Assembly: GCF_004404055.1 (NCBI RefSeq)
Contig: NZ_SOHK01000023.1
Span: 62,001 to 126,000 of the forward strand
Length of the DNA stretch: 64,000 nucleotides
Source: Cryobacterium ruanii
GTDB taxonomy: Bacteria; Actinomycetota; Actinomycetes; Actinomycetales; Microbacteriaceae
Reading direction: 5' to 3'
The first letter of the stretch is position 1. Each line of letters begins with the position of its first letter. This document shows, piece after piece, positions 43,067-52,891 of the stretch. Position numbers and translations under genes: made by a program. The notes under the pieces are model-generated. The model was not told where the DNA came from and ran no database searches. It worked only from the letters and a program-made list of their open reading frames with translations.

Positions 43067-44818
43067 TTAAGCCTGCGGACGACGGCCCCAACGGGTCCGG
43101 CGAGCCGGTTCGTCGGTCAGTGCCGCCTCGATGTGTCCGTCGACCTGGTCGCCGAAGTGGTCGTCGAAGTTCTCCTCGAGGTGTGCCGTGACGGTCTTTC
43201 CGATACGGCGAGCCATCTCCTCACGACGCTGGCGGCGTTCGGCAGCGACCAAAACCTCGTGTTCGATGCGGAACGCCCGGTAGATGGCAATACACATACC
43301 GATCATCACGACGCTCACCGGAATCGCGGTCAGAATGGCGCCGGTCTGCAGAGCCGCGAGTCCACCGGCCAGGAGCAGGGAAATGGCCACGAGGCCGCCC
43401 AGACCGGCCCACATGATGCGACTCCACTTGGGCGGATTGGTATCACCACCGGAAGCGAGCATGTCGATCACGAGTGAACCAGAGTCGGCTGATGTGATGA
43501 AGAAGATCGCGATGACGATCACCGCAATCACCGAGAGAATCACACCGAACGGCAGGGTACCCAGAAAGTTGAACAGAACATTCTCGGGGATGATACCGAC
43601 TTCGGGGTCGAAGAGTCCCCCTCCGTCACCGTCCCAGGCCTGCCGAATCGCGCTGCCACCCATGACCGCGAACCAGACGAAGGTGACCAGGGTCGGTACC
43701 AGCAGCACGCCGGCGATGAACTGACGAACCGTACGTCCGCGTGAGATACGCGCGATGAACACGCCCACAAACGGGGCCCACGAGATCCACCATCCCCAGT
43801 AAAAGACGGTCCAGGAACCTTGGAAGTCGAGTCCGGCCTGGCCGGTGAACGCACCGGTGTCAAAGGTGAGTCCGACCACGTTCTGGAAATACCCACCGAT
43901 CGACTGCACGAGAAGGCGCAGCAGGTACATCGTGGGGCCGAGCAGAAGCACAGCCACGAGCAGCAGACCAGCCATACCGAGATTGATGTTGGAGAGCCAC
44001 TTGATGCCCTTCCCTACGCCGCTTACAACTGAGGCAGTGGCGATGATGGTGATGACGACGATCAGGATCACGAGCAGGGTATTGGTGACCTGGCCTACCA
44101 CGCCGAGGTAGCTCAATCCCGCGGCGATCTGCTTGACCCCGAGGCCGAGGGAGGTGGCGACTCCGAACAGCGTTCCGACGATAGCAATAACGTCGATCAC
44201 GTCACCGAGGCGACCCTTGACGCGACGTGTGCCGAGGAGCGGCTCGAGGGCCCAACGGATGGAGACCGGTCGACCCTTCCGGTGGATCGAGTACGCGAGG
44301 GCCAGGCCGACAACGGCGTAGATTGCCCAGGCGTGGAAGCCCCAGTGCAGGAAGGTCTGCGACATCGCGGCGGCGGCGAGATCCGCGGAATCCCCGGTCA
44401 CTCCCGGCTTCGGAGTCGTGAAGAAAGTGAGGGGTTCTGAGGCCCCCCAGAAGACCAGGCCGATGCCCATGCCGGCAGCAAAGAGCATCGAGAACCAGCT
44501 CATCAGGCCGAATTCCGGTTCGTCGTCGTCTTTACCAAGTTTGATGTCACCGAAACGGCTGAGTCCCATCCAAATCGCGAACACGACGAAAGCCGCGACG
44601 ATGACGACATAGTAGGGGCCGAGTCCGGCTACCACCCAGCCCTGCAGCAGGGCGAGCACGCTGCCGGTGCGTACCGGGAAGGCGATGGCGATCACAACGA
44701 CGGCCAGGATGATGCCGAGTGCCGGATAAAACACCCGAGGTGCCGGAACGACGAAACGACGGGACTTAGGAAGACTGCTACTCGGCGTTTTCGCCGGTAC
44801 TTCGGGTAGTGCACTCAC
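43067..44818 (-). CDS. BCCT family betaine/choline/carnitine transporter
   Basis: A 583-residue secondary transporter with 12 predicted membrane segments. Markers are MLFAAGMGIGLVFWGASEPLTFF near residue 110, HWGFHAWAIY and the signature GWWISWAPFVGVFIARISRGRTVR near 340. The Gly-rich unwound helix (GMGIG) fits sodium-coupled betaine-type members. A long charged C-terminal tail could be an osmosensor as in BetP, which is an inference. The start is GTG at 44818 with AAAGG upstream; the longer frame begins in non-homologous sequence. Confidence 0.93.
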   Translation of the reverse strand: MSALPEVPAKTPSSSLPKSRRFVVPAPRVFYPALGIILAVVVIAIAFPVRTGSVLALLQGWVVAGLGPYYVVIVAAFVVFAIWMGLSRFGDIKLGKDDDEPEFGLMSWFSMLFAAGMGIGLVFWGASEPLTFFTTPKPGVTGDSADLAAAAMSQTFLHWGFHAWAIYAVVGLALAYSIHRKGRPVSIRWALEPLLGTRRVKGRLGDVIDVIAIVGTLFGVATSLGLGVKQIAAGLSYLGVVGQVTNTLLVILIVVITIIATASVVSGVGKGIKWLSNINLGMAGLLLVAVLLLGPTMYLLRLLVQSIGGYFQNVVGLTFDTGAFTGQAGLDFQGSWTVFYWGWWISWAPFVGVFIARISRGRTVRQFIAGVLLVPTLVTFVWFAVMGGSAIRQAWDGDGGGLFDPEVGIIPENVLFNFLGTLPFGVILSVIAVIVIAIFFITSADSGSLVIDMLASGGDTNPPKWSRIMWAGLGGLVAISLLLAGGLAALQTGAILTAIPVSVVMIGMCIAIYRAFRIEHEVLVAAERRQRREEMARRIGKTVTAHLEENFDDHFGDQVDGHIEAALTDEPARRTRWGRRPQA

Positions 44819-45040
44819 TGTAAAACCTTTTTGAAGAATTGATTGCGGCGCCCGGAGAAACCACCGGTGGTGGAAATCGCGGGCGCACCGCCAGGTGCCT
44901 GCCGCGCTGGGCAACGAATCAGCTTACAGGTATCGCACCCCTATTGTGGGGCCAATTCTCTCTGCACCTGTTCGACCGGCGCAGCACAGATTTCATACCG
45001 CCCCGCTCGCCCTCAAGCTCGGGGCATGTGACTATGGATC

Positions 45041-45484
45041 ATGACTTACGACGACGTGAACGCGGCAGCAGTCCCCGTGCAGATTCTCAGCGAAGAAGAC
45101 TGTTGGAATGTCCTGCTCTCGGCCAGTCTCGGCCGCCTCGCCGTGGCAGTCGGCGGCATCCCCGACATTTTTCCGGTCAACTTCGTGGCCGCCGACCGGC
45201 GCCTGCTGTTTCGCACCGCGTCGGGCACCAAATTGATCGAGCTCACGGTGAACAACCGGGTCGCTTTCGAAACGGATGGTGTGGGACGCGACGAGGCGTG
45301 GAGCGTCGTCGTGCACGGAACGGCCCGAAAGCTGGATACTCAGCGTGAGCTCGATGACGCCGCGGCGTTGCCGTTGCACCCGCTCATTCCCACGGTCAAG
45401 CCCGTCTTCGTCGAGATCGTGCCGGAGTCGATCACCGGACGGCGGTTCACGCTCGGCCCGGAACCAACGTCGAACCTGATTTGA
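45041..45484 (+). CDS. pyridoxamine 5'-phosphate oxidase-like flavin-binding protein
   Basis: A 147-residue split-barrel protein. LSEEDCWNVLLSASLGRLAVAVGGIPDIFPVNFVA and LFRTASGTKLIEL are the FMN/F420-binding features of the PNPOx-like group, and VVVHGTARKLD follows. Actinobacterial relatives bind F420, FAD or haem; the cofactor is unclear. No ribosome site is evident before the ATG. It stands alone between the transporter and the FKBP gene. Confidence 0.86.
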   Translation: MTYDDVNAAAVPVQILSEEDCWNVLLSASLGRLAVAVGGIPDIFPVNFVAADRRLLFRTASGTKLIELTVNNRVAFETDGVGRDEAWSVVVHGTARKLDTQRELDDAAALPLHPLIPTVKPVFVEIVPESITGRRFTLGPEPTSNLI

Positions 45485-45580
45485 GCACTTACGCGACACC
45501 GTTGAAGTGTGCCCGTCACCTCAAACCGGGACGCGACTGCAGCAGCCGCATCCCGTTCATGGTGATTCTCGGTCGTGGGC

Positions 45581-45952
45581 TTAGCTCACGCCGAGCAGGT
45601 CGATGACGAAGATCAGGGTCTGGCCGGAGAGGCGGTGGCCAGAGCCGGCCGGTCCGTAGGCAAGGTGCGGGGGCACGACGAGCTTGCGACGCCCGCCCAC
45701 CTTCATGCCGGGAATGCCTTCCTGCCAACCCGCGATGAGCGAGCGCAGCGGAAAGTTGATCGACTGGCCGCGGTTCCAGGACGAGTCGAACTCGTCGCCG
45801 GAGTCGAACTCGACGCCGAGGTAGTGCACGTCGACGGTGGCTCCGGCGGTCGCCTCGGAGCCCTCACCGACGACGATATCGGTGATCTCGAGTTGTTCGG
45901 GCGCAGCGCCCTCCGGAAAGTCAAGTTCGGGTTTGGAATTCAAATCAGTCAT
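45581..45952 (-). CDS. FKBP-type peptidyl-prolyl cis-trans isomerase
   Basis: A 123-residue single-domain FKBP. VDVHYLGVEFDSGDEFDSSWNRGQ, the SLIAGWQEGIPGMKVGGRRKL core and PPHLAYGPAGSGHRLSGQTLIFVIDLL are complete. There is no signal peptide, so it is cytosolic. Probably helps protein folding; the active-site Tyr, Asp, Phe, Trp and Tyr positions look conserved. ATG at 45952 is preferred over one four codons upstream because GGATGGG lies at ribosome-site distance. Confidence 0.93.
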   Translation of the reverse strand: MTDLNSKPELDFPEGAAPEQLEITDIVVGEGSEATAGATVDVHYLGVEFDSGDEFDSSWNRGQSINFPLRSLIAGWQEGIPGMKVGGRRKLVVPPHLAYGPAGSGHRLSGQTLIFVIDLLGVS

Positions 45953-46149
45953 AAACCCATCCAACCGGATTCCACGCCGGATTGCACACCGGGCGGGACC
46001 TCAAAAAAAAAATAGTGCTTGCGTCCGGCCGCCAGGGGGTGCACTCTTGTGATACACCAACTCGTCGCATCGGGAGAGTCGTCGGCATTGCCACACCACC
46101 GAGGCGGCGAGTTTCTGTTGCCGCTGCCTGGTAGTGCAGCCAGGCCCTC

Positions 46150-47397
46150 CTACTGAGCCGCTGGCGCCGAACCTGGCAGCGTCTGTCCGAGCACGTCGGC
46201 CCGATGTCGCATCAGCAGTTCGAGCAGTCGCGCCTCGGTGGCGTGCAGGGCCGGGGTATTCTGCCCGCGAACGAGGCGGTCGCGCACGAAGGCGAGGCGC
46301 GTCGCATCCGCTATGAAGTGGCGCATGGCGACCTTCTTCGATCGGTCCTGACGGTTGCCCCAAAGCAGCGCCTGACGTCGACCGGCACCGGTGCCGAGCA
46401 TCGAGACCTCGGCCGCGGTGAACCATCCGGCCTGCGAGTATTCGTGCAGCCGACGCAGGGTGATGCGGGCTTCCTGTCGGCGCAGGAACACCACGACGAG
46501 TATGGCGGCGATGAATAACGGCACCTGCACCACCACGTAGTAAAGGAGCACCGAGGCATCGCCGGCGAGCACGAAGGTCGCCCCGTTCCAGAGCGCGTGC
46601 AGAGCGATCGCGGGCGCCAGGCCGATTAGAAAGCAGCCGACTGCACCGCCCTTGCTGGCGCCGCGCCGCGCGGCCAGGCCGAGGGCGAGCCCGATGCAGA
46701 TGGTGAACGTGACGTGCGCGAACGGAGAGAACACGCCGCGCAACAGAAACGTGACGCCGAGGGTCTGCGCGGTGCCCTCGGTCAGGGCCAGCCCGAAGTA
46801 CTGGATATTCTCCGAGAAAGCAAAGCCCGCGGCGATCGTCGAGGCGTAGACGACACCGTCGTTAGGGCCGTCGAAGTGGCGACGCACCGCCCAGAACAGC
46901 ACCAGTACGCCGAAACCCTTGGCAACTTCTTCCACGATCGGCGCCTGAATGACAGCGGATGCGAAATCACTCCCGGCGAGCGCCCCCGCGCTGGCCGCGA
47001 TCGTGACCTGCACGCCGAGGTCGACGACGAGCGCGCTGACGATGGAGATGCCGGCACCCCAGAGCAAGGCAAAGACGAGGGCGGACCGTGGCTCCGGGTC
47101 CCAGCTGTCGATCCACCGCACGGCGAACAGCACGAGTGCGAGCGGCAGCAGCGCCAGGAGCAGCCCGAACAACAGCGCGCCGCTGCCGAGGAACGTCATG
47201 AGGTACGCGAATACGGCAAGGAGGGCCAGCCCGGCGAGCACGATGCCGACGACGGCCACGACGATGCGGCCAATGCGACGAGGGGGAACCGGCTCGTTCC
47301 AGACGGGGTGCACCGGGCCGGGGCTCGCCTGCACGGGCTGGTGGCCTGGCGGATGCTGTGCGGCGGGCTGGTGGCCTGGCGGCCGGTCGAGGCTCAT
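46150..47397 (-). CDS. PrsW family intramembrane glutamic-type metalloprotease
   Basis: A 415-residue membrane protein. After a Pro/His/Gln-rich tail of about 40 residues come seven to eight hydrophobic segments with the PrsW motifs in order: APIVEEVAKG (EExxK), FAFSENIQYF, RGVFSPFAHVTFT and HALWNG. PrsW proteases cleave membrane proteins, for example anti-sigma factors. The substrate is unknown and no sigma/anti-sigma pair is nearby. It lies 29 bases downstream of the GlcD-type gene on the same strand. Confidence 0.92.
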   Translation of the reverse strand: MSLDRPPGHQPAAQHPPGHQPVQASPGPVHPVWNEPVPPRRIGRIVVAVVGIVLAGLALLAVFAYLMTFLGSGALLFGLLLALLPLALVLFAVRWIDSWDPEPRSALVFALLWGAGISIVSALVVDLGVQVTIAASAGALAGSDFASAVIQAPIVEEVAKGFGVLVLFWAVRRHFDGPNDGVVYASTIAAGFAFSENIQYFGLALTEGTAQTLGVTFLLRGVFSPFAHVTFTICIGLALGLAARRGASKGGAVGCFLIGLAPAIALHALWNGATFVLAGDASVLLYYVVVQVPLFIAAILVVVFLRRQEARITLRRLHEYSQAGWFTAAEVSMLGTGAGRRQALLWGNRQDRSKKVAMRHFIADATRLAFVRDRLVRGQNTPALHATEARLLELLMRHRADVLGQTLPGSAPAAQ

Positions 47398-47426
47398 TAC
47401 TCGAGATTACCGGCCCGACCGGTGGC

Positions 47427-48812
47427 TCAGGCCTTGAACATGGTGCCGGGGTTTAGCAGGCCAAGCGGATCGAAGACCGTTTTGAGCTGGCGTTGCAGGA
47501 CCAGGCTCGTGTCGCCGATCTCGTCCTGCAACCAGCGCCGCTTCAGCACGCCGACGCCGTGTTCGCCGGTGAGCGTGCCGCCGAGGGCGAGCGCTGCCTG
47601 GAACATCTCGTCGGCGGCGGCCCAGATCTCATCGGGTACCGCCGCATCCGCTGCTCCGTCGCGAGGAATGACGAAGTTCGGGTGCAGGTTGCCGTCGCCA
47701 GCGTGAGCAACCGTGGGAATGGAAATACCGGTGCGGGCGCTGATCTCGGCGATCGCGCCGAACATCTCGGCCATGCGCGAGCGGGGTACCGACACGTCTT
47801 CGATCAGGACTTGGCCCAACTGCTCGAGGGCCGGGTGCATGGCGCGGCGGACGGCCAGCAGACGATCGCCGGAGGCAGCATCCATTGACAGGGTCGCTTC
47901 GCCGCCGGCTTCGCGCAACACGATAAGCGCGGCCTCGGCCTCGGCGAGCGCGGCGGGGCCGTCGGTCTGCACGAGCAGGAACGCGCCGCGGCCGAGGGGT
48001 AACCCGGCCGAGCCCTCCGGACCGAGGTAGTTTGCGACGTGGCCGAGCGCAACCGGGTCGATCAGTTCCATGACGGCGGGCCGGATGCGTGCGGCCGTGA
48101 TCGCCGCGCTGGCCGCGGCCGCCGCCGTGACCGTGCCGAAAACCGCGCCGATCGTGGCGACCGTACCCGCGGTGAGTGCGCGCACCCGCACGGTCGCCTC
48201 GACGATGACGCCGAGCGTACCCTCCGAACCGGTGAGCAGCGCGGTCAGATCGTAACCGGTGACGCCCTTGACGGTGCGATGCCCGGTACGCAGCAGGCTG
48301 CCGTCGGCGAGCACGACGGTCAGGCCGAGAACCGCCTCCCGGGTGACCCCGTACTTCGCGCAGAGCAACCCGCCGGCGTTCGTGGCAATGTTGCCGCCGA
48401 CGGTGGAAATGGCTTTACTGGCCGGATCGGGGGCGAACCAAAGGTTGTGCCTGGCGAGCGCATCGTTCAGGTGCTGGTTGATCACTCCGGCTTCGACCAC
48501 GGCGAGTTCGTCATCGGGGTTGATCTCGAGGATGCGGGTCAATCCGGCCACGCTCAGCACGATGGATCCGTCGGTGCCGCAGGCTCCGCCCGACAGGCCG
48601 GTTCCGGCGCCGCGCGTCACTACGGGCACCCGGAATTCCGTCGCTGTGCGCAGCACTGCCTGCACATGGTCGACCGTCGTGGCCCGCACGACGGCGAGCG
48701 GCGTGCCGTCAGCCACCCAGCCGGACTTGTCGGTGCGGTGGGCGTCGAGGTCGAGGGGATCGATGCTGACGATGTCGCCGAGCTCGGACTGGAGGCGCAG
48801 CAGTGCGTTCAT
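47427..48812 (-). CDS. FAD-linked oxidase (GlcD / D-lactate dehydrogenase-like)
   Basis: A 461-residue flavoprotein. The PCMH FAD-binding domain has PVVTRGAGTGLSGGACGTDGSIVLS near residue 65 and STVGGNIATNAGG near 130. The C-terminal FAD-oxidase domain has VAHAGDGNLHPNFVI with the His pair and the final TGEHGVGVLKRRWL. The family oxidises glycolate, D-lactate or D-2-hydroxyglutarate. GlcE and GlcF partners are absent, so D-lactate or another D-2-hydroxy acid is more likely. Possibly cotranscribed with the downstream PrsW gene. Confidence 0.93.
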   Translation of the reverse strand: MNALLRLQSELGDIVSIDPLDLDAHRTDKSGWVADGTPLAVVRATTVDHVQAVLRTATEFRVPVVTRGAGTGLSGGACGTDGSIVLSVAGLTRILEINPDDELAVVEAGVINQHLNDALARHNLWFAPDPASKAISTVGGNIATNAGGLLCAKYGVTREAVLGLTVVLADGSLLRTGHRTVKGVTGYDLTALLTGSEGTLGVIVEATVRVRALTAGTVATIGAVFGTVTAAAAASAAITAARIRPAVMELIDPVALGHVANYLGPEGSAGLPLGRGAFLLVQTDGPAALAEAEAALIVLREAGGEATLSMDAASGDRLLAVRRAMHPALEQLGQVLIEDVSVPRSRMAEMFGAIAEISARTGISIPTVAHAGDGNLHPNFVIPRDGAADAAVPDEIWAAADEMFQAALALGGTLTGEHGVGVLKRRWLQDEIGDTSLVLQRQLKTVFDPLGLLNPGTMFKA

Positions 48813-48886
48813 CGCCCCAGCCTATCGACCCGCCTAATGTCTGATTTCCGCTACCCGCACTCGGCCGGGCGTGGCAGGCTCGAGGG

Positions 48887-50383
48887 GTGACCACTTCCAG
48901 CGCCGCCGCACTGCGACTCACCGACCCGGATTTCGCCGAGCGCTACCGCATCATGTGTTCGAGGGACACCCGGTTCGATGGCCAGTTCATCACCGGCGTG
49001 CACACGACCGGCATCTACTGCCGGCCGAGCTGCCCGGCGACCACACCCAAACCCCGCAACGTGACCTTCTACCTCACCGCGGCAGCCGCCCACGAAGCGG
49101 GGCTGCGGGCCTGCAAACGCTGCCTGCCCGACGCTGTGCCCGGCTCACCGGCCTGGAACACGCGGGACGACCTCGCCGCCCGCTCGATGCGTCTCATCGC
49201 TGACGGCGTCGTGGAGCGTGATGGCGTGCCGGGCCTCGCCGCCCGTCTCGGCTACACGCCCCGGCACCTGGCCCGGGTGCTCGTGGCCGAGCTCGGTGCC
49301 GGTCCGCTCGCCCTAGCCAGAGCGCACCGGGCGCAGACCGCACGCTTGCTTCTGCTGGGCACCGACCTTTTGATCACCGACGTGGCCTTCGCCGCCGGCT
49401 TCGGCAGTGTGCGCCAATTCAACGACACCGTTGCCACTGTGTACGAACGCACCCCGTCCGAGGTGCGCTCTGCCCGGCGTTCCGCGCCCGGGCCGGAGTC
49501 CCCCGGCGTCGATCCCGCCGACACGAGACTCACCCTGCAGCTTCCGGCGCGGGCACCGTTCGATGGCGCCGGTATGCTGCATTTTCTCGGCACGCGGGCA
49601 CTACCCGGCGTCGAAACGGCCACCGATACGAGTTATTCCCGATCCGTGCGATTACCGCGCGGCACCGCCACGATGGAGGTGACGCTGTCGGGAACGGATG
49701 CTGCCCCCGCGCTGGCCTGCAGCATCCGTCTGGCGCACCTCACCGACCTGGCACCGCTGGTCAGCCGGATGCGACGGTTGTTCGACCTCGATGCCGACGC
49801 CGAGTCGATCGACCGTCACCTGGCCGCAGACCCGGCGCTGGCCGCGTCGGTCGCGCGGACCCCCGGCATCCGCCTGCCGGGCAGCATGGAACCCGAGGAA
49901 ACCTTGTTCCGAGCGCTGATCGGGCAGCAGGTGTCGGTCGCCGCGGCCCGCACGACTCTGACCAGGCTGGCCGACGCCCTCGGCGACCGCCTGCCCGGCC
50001 CCGAGCTGCGGCTGCTGTTTCCTACCGCGGCGCAGATCGCAGCGGGCGGTCGCGCGGTGTTGCGGGGACCAGGCGCTCGCATCGAGACCATTCTTCGGGT
50101 TGCGCAGTCGCTGGTTGCGGGCGATCTGACGCTGTCGTTCGGTCAGACGCGCGCCGAGCTGGAAGCGAGCCTGGTGGCCCTGCCCGGAATCGGACCGTGG
50201 ACCGCCGGTTACGTAGCCATGCGGGTGCTTGGCAGTCCCGACATTCTGCTGACGAGCGACCTGGCGCTGCGGCAGGGTGCCGGCCGGCTCGGACTCGCCG
50301 TTGAACCACGCTCGCTCGCTGCCCGCGGAGCCGATTGGGCTCCCTGGCGCAGTTACGCCGGAATGCACCTGTGGCGGGCATAG
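48887..50383 (+). CDS. alkA: Ada-type methyl sensor / AraC HTH fused to AlkA 3-methyladenine DNA glycosylase
   Basis: A 498-residue repair-regulator fusion. Residues 15-80 are the Ada zinc domain with C45, C49, C76 and C79 (TGIYCRPSC, CKRCL); C45 is the expected methyl acceptor. An AraC-type helix-turn-helix follows (LARAHRAQTARLLLLGTDLLITDVAFAAGFGSVRQFN, about 135-180). AlkA-N and the HhH-GPD glycosylase form the rest (LVALPGIGPWTAGYVAMR, with the catalytic Asp in LLTSDLALRQ). The start is GTG at 48887. One protein can thus sense alkyl-phosphotriesters, activate transcription and remove alkylated bases. Confidence 0.94.
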   Translation: MTTSSAAALRLTDPDFAERYRIMCSRDTRFDGQFITGVHTTGIYCRPSCPATTPKPRNVTFYLTAAAAHEAGLRACKRCLPDAVPGSPAWNTRDDLAARSMRLIADGVVERDGVPGLAARLGYTPRHLARVLVAELGAGPLALARAHRAQTARLLLLGTDLLITDVAFAAGFGSVRQFNDTVATVYERTPSEVRSARRSAPGPESPGVDPADTRLTLQLPARAPFDGAGMLHFLGTRALPGVETATDTSYSRSVRLPRGTATMEVTLSGTDAAPALACSIRLAHLTDLAPLVSRMRRLFDLDADAESIDRHLAADPALAASVARTPGIRLPGSMEPEETLFRALIGQQVSVAAARTTLTRLADALGDRLPGPELRLLFPTAAQIAAGGRAVLRGPGARIETILRVAQSLVAGDLTLSFGQTRAELEASLVALPGIGPWTAGYVAMRVLGSPDILLTSDLALRQGAGRLGLAVEPRSLAARGADWAPWRSYAGMHLWRA

Positions 50384-50460
50384 AACTCCTCCAAGCAGAC
50401 CGACCGAGGGTTGGAGCACCCCACAGGGCGACCCGGGGCAAGGCAAGTTAGCCTAGAAGA

Positions 50461-51336
50461 GTGAAATTTGCGCACTTGAGAGTTGACGGCTCCTCCGTTC
50501 CCCGATTAGCCGTGATCTTTGACGATGCGGCACTGTTCCTCGACGACGTCATCGCTGACGCACCCCAGGACCTGCAAGACTTGCTCGAACAGGGCGACTC
50601 CGCGTACGAACGTATCCGTGCGATCAGCCTCGACGCCGTCTCCAACGGCGCCGCACTGACCCCGGTCGACGACCTCCGGCATTCCTCCGCGGTACTGCGC
50701 CCACCGCAGATCATCGCGATCGGCGCCAACTACGCCGCGCACTCCTCCGAGCTGAGTCTGCGTCTGGAGACGGCGGCGACCGTCTTCTCGCTCTGGCCCA
50801 ACTCACTCACCGGGCACGGCTCGACCATCACTTGGCCGCGTGACCTCACCACCCAGGTCGACTACGAGGCTGAACTCGGTGTGATCATCGGGCGTCCGGC
50901 CCGCAACGTATCGGTCGCCGACGCCCTCGACTATGTTTTCGGGTACACCGCCGTGAATGACATCACCGCCCGTGACCTGCAGTTCTCCGAGGCACAGTGG
51001 TCGCGCTGCAAGTCTTTCGACGGTTTCACCCCCACCGGCCCGCTCGTCGTCACCGCCGATGAGATCGGCGACCCGCAGAACTTGTGGCTGACCACCCACG
51101 TCGACGGTCGCATTCTGCAGGACGCCTCGAGCGGCGACATGGTGCGCACCGTCGCGGAGATCATCTCCTACCTCTCGAAAACCTCCACGCTGATGCCGGG
51201 AACCCTCATCTCTACCGGCAGCCCGGGCGGCGCCGGCTACAGCCGTAAGCCCCCGATCTTTCTGCGTGAAGGATCGACCGTGACCATCTCGATCGACAAG
51301 ATCGGCATGCTCACGACGCACTGCCGCGAGATCTGA
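50461..51336 (+). CDS. fumarylacetoacetate hydrolase family protein
   Basis: A 291-residue protein with the FAH fold. Markers are PPQIIAIGANYAAHSSEL, the metal-binding TTQVDYEAELGVIIGR (D, E and E), VFGYTAVNDITARDLQ and TGSPGGAGYSRKPP. Family members are hydrolases, decarboxylases or isomerases of beta-diketo or keto-acid compounds. The usual GVG loop in the last motif is replaced by GAG. GTG at 50461 is the likely start. It is convergent with the permease gene at 51347, 10 bases away, and could serve an aromatic or sugar-acid route not present in the window. Confidence 0.88.
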   Translation: MKFAHLRVDGSSVPRLAVIFDDAALFLDDVIADAPQDLQDLLEQGDSAYERIRAISLDAVSNGAALTPVDDLRHSSAVLRPPQIIAIGANYAAHSSELSLRLETAATVFSLWPNSLTGHGSTITWPRDLTTQVDYEAELGVIIGRPARNVSVADALDYVFGYTAVNDITARDLQFSEAQWSRCKSFDGFTPTGPLVVTADEIGDPQNLWLTTHVDGRILQDASSGDMVRTVAEIISYLSKTSTLMPGTLISTGSPGGAGYSRKPPIFLREGSTVTISIDKIGMLTTHCREI

Positions 51337-51346
51337 CCGCGCCAGG

Positions 51347-52891
51347 TCAGAGTCGGAGGTCATCCTTCCCGTCGCGCGCGAGCAACTCGTCCTCGACACT
51401 GCCACCGTAGCCATCCGCTTGCGGGTCACGGTGCAAGCCGCCCGATACCGCGTATTCCTCCTCCGGCGAGAGGACCAGCCGTTTGCGCCCCCACAGTGCG
51501 AAGCCCAGCAGCATGACGACGTAGACCACGGCTATGGCCGCAATCGCCGGCCGAGCCGGTTCGTTGATGAAGAATCCGAAGAAGATCGCCAACGAGAGGA
51601 TGCCCGCGATGACGGCACCGGGAACTCCCCAGGGGCTGCGATACGGGCGGCTGGCGTTTGGAAATTTTTTACGCAGCAGCACAAACGACACCATCTGCAG
51701 GACGTAAGCGATCACGGCACCCCAGACGGCGATATTGAGCACGATAGCGCCAGCGACACCGCCGGACCCGCCGAGCGAATCAACCAGCACGAGCGCCACA
51801 AATCCGATGATCGCGCCCACGAGCAGGGCGATGGCCGGAGTCTGGCGTTTTCCGGTGAGCGACAGAAATTTCGGATAGTAGCCGGCACGGGAGAGCGAAT
51901 ACATATTACGTCCGTAGGCGAACATGATCCCCTGCAGGGAGGCCAAGAGCCCGATCAGTGCGAACAGGGCAAGCACAGCTGCGGCACCGTCGCCCACGAT
52001 CGCTCGAAACCCGTCGAGCAGGGGCTCGCTCGATCCGGCAATCTCGGCCGCGCCAACCACTCCGGTGTTGAGAAACAATACGAGCAGGCCGGTAACGATC
52101 AGCGTGGTCCGGGCGATGAGGCCGGCACGGGGGATATCGCGCACCGGGTTGTGTGATTCCTCGGCGGCCAGCGGAAGTTCCTCGATGCCCAGGAAGAACC
52201 ACATGGCATACGGCAGCGCGAACAGGATCGGGATTATGCCGTGCGGCAGGAAGGCGCTCTGGCCGGCATCCGGCGTGATATCGAAGAGATTGCCCCAGCT
52301 GAACAGCCCGGAGAACGCGGCCATTGCAGAGAACACCAGCAAGATGACAATCGAGATGATCGCCACAACGATGGCGAATTTAAAGGAGATGGCAGCGCCG
52401 GCAGCGTTGAGCGCGATGAAGGCAACGTACAGGATGAGCCACCACACCCACGGCGGCAGGGAGACTCCGAGTAGTTCCTGGGTGATCCCGTCGGCGTAGG
52501 AAGCAGAGAAATATACGATGACCGCGGTGGTCGCGACGTATTCGATGGTCTCGGCGAGCCCCGTGACGAAACCGCCCCACGGTCCCATCGCCGCCCGGGC
52601 GAAGGAATACGCCCCGCCGGTGTGTGGCATCGCCGCCGCCATCTCGCCGATACTGAAAATCATTCCGTAGTACATGACGATGAGCAGCAGGAAGGCGATC
52701 AGCATTCCGCCGAAACCGGCGAAGCCGATTCCAAAGTTCCAGCCCGAGAAGTCCCCGGAGATGACCGCTGCCACGGCCAAACCCCACAGACCCCAGATTC
52801 CGGCGCTGCGGGTGAGCCGACGCTTCTCAAAGTAACCGGCCTGCGCCGTGGTGTACTTCACGCCTGAAACTTTCAAGGTGTCTTTGGACAT
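51347..52891 (-). CDS. eat: APC family permease, ethanolamine-permease type
   Basis: A 514-residue transporter with about 12 membrane segments. AAVISGDFSGWNFGIGFAGFGGMLIAF in the first segments and EMAAAMPHTGGAYSFARAAMGPWGGFVTGLAE are characteristic of the ethanolamine permease subgroup. FFLGIEELPLAAEESHNPVRDIP is near residue 215. ATG at 52891 follows AAAGGAATTGAG. It is divergent from a glutamine-synthetase-like gene cluster, which makes uptake of an amino alcohol or amine substrate for that cluster likely. Substrate is inferred from subgroup and context. Confidence 0.87.
   Translation of the reverse strand: MSKDTLKVSGVKYTTAQAGYFEKRRLTRSAGIWGLWGLAVAAVISGDFSGWNFGIGFAGFGGMLIAFLLLIVMYYGMIFSIGEMAAAMPHTGGAYSFARAAMGPWGGFVTGLAETIEYVATTAVIVYFSASYADGITQELLGVSLPPWVWWLILYVAFIALNAAGAAISFKFAIVVAIISIVILLVFSAMAAFSGLFSWGNLFDITPDAGQSAFLPHGIIPILFALPYAMWFFLGIEELPLAAEESHNPVRDIPRAGLIARTTLIVTGLLVLFLNTGVVGAAEIAGSSEPLLDGFRAIVGDGAAAVLALFALIGLLASLQGIMFAYGRNMYSLSRAGYYPKFLSLTGKRQTPAIALLVGAIIGFVALVLVDSLGGSGGVAGAIVLNIAVWGAVIAYVLQMVSFVLLRKKFPNASRPYRSPWGVPGAVIAGILSLAIFFGFFINEPARPAIAAIAVVYVVMLLGFALWGRKRLVLSPEEEYAVSGGLHRDPQADGYGGSVEDELLARDGKDDLRL

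Noticed and set aside
46003-46012. Run of ten A on the plus strand (T10 on the minus strand) downstream of the PrsW gene
   Set aside because: It could be the T-tract of a terminator, but the sequence before it gives only a weak 5-base stem with a long loop, so I do not call it.
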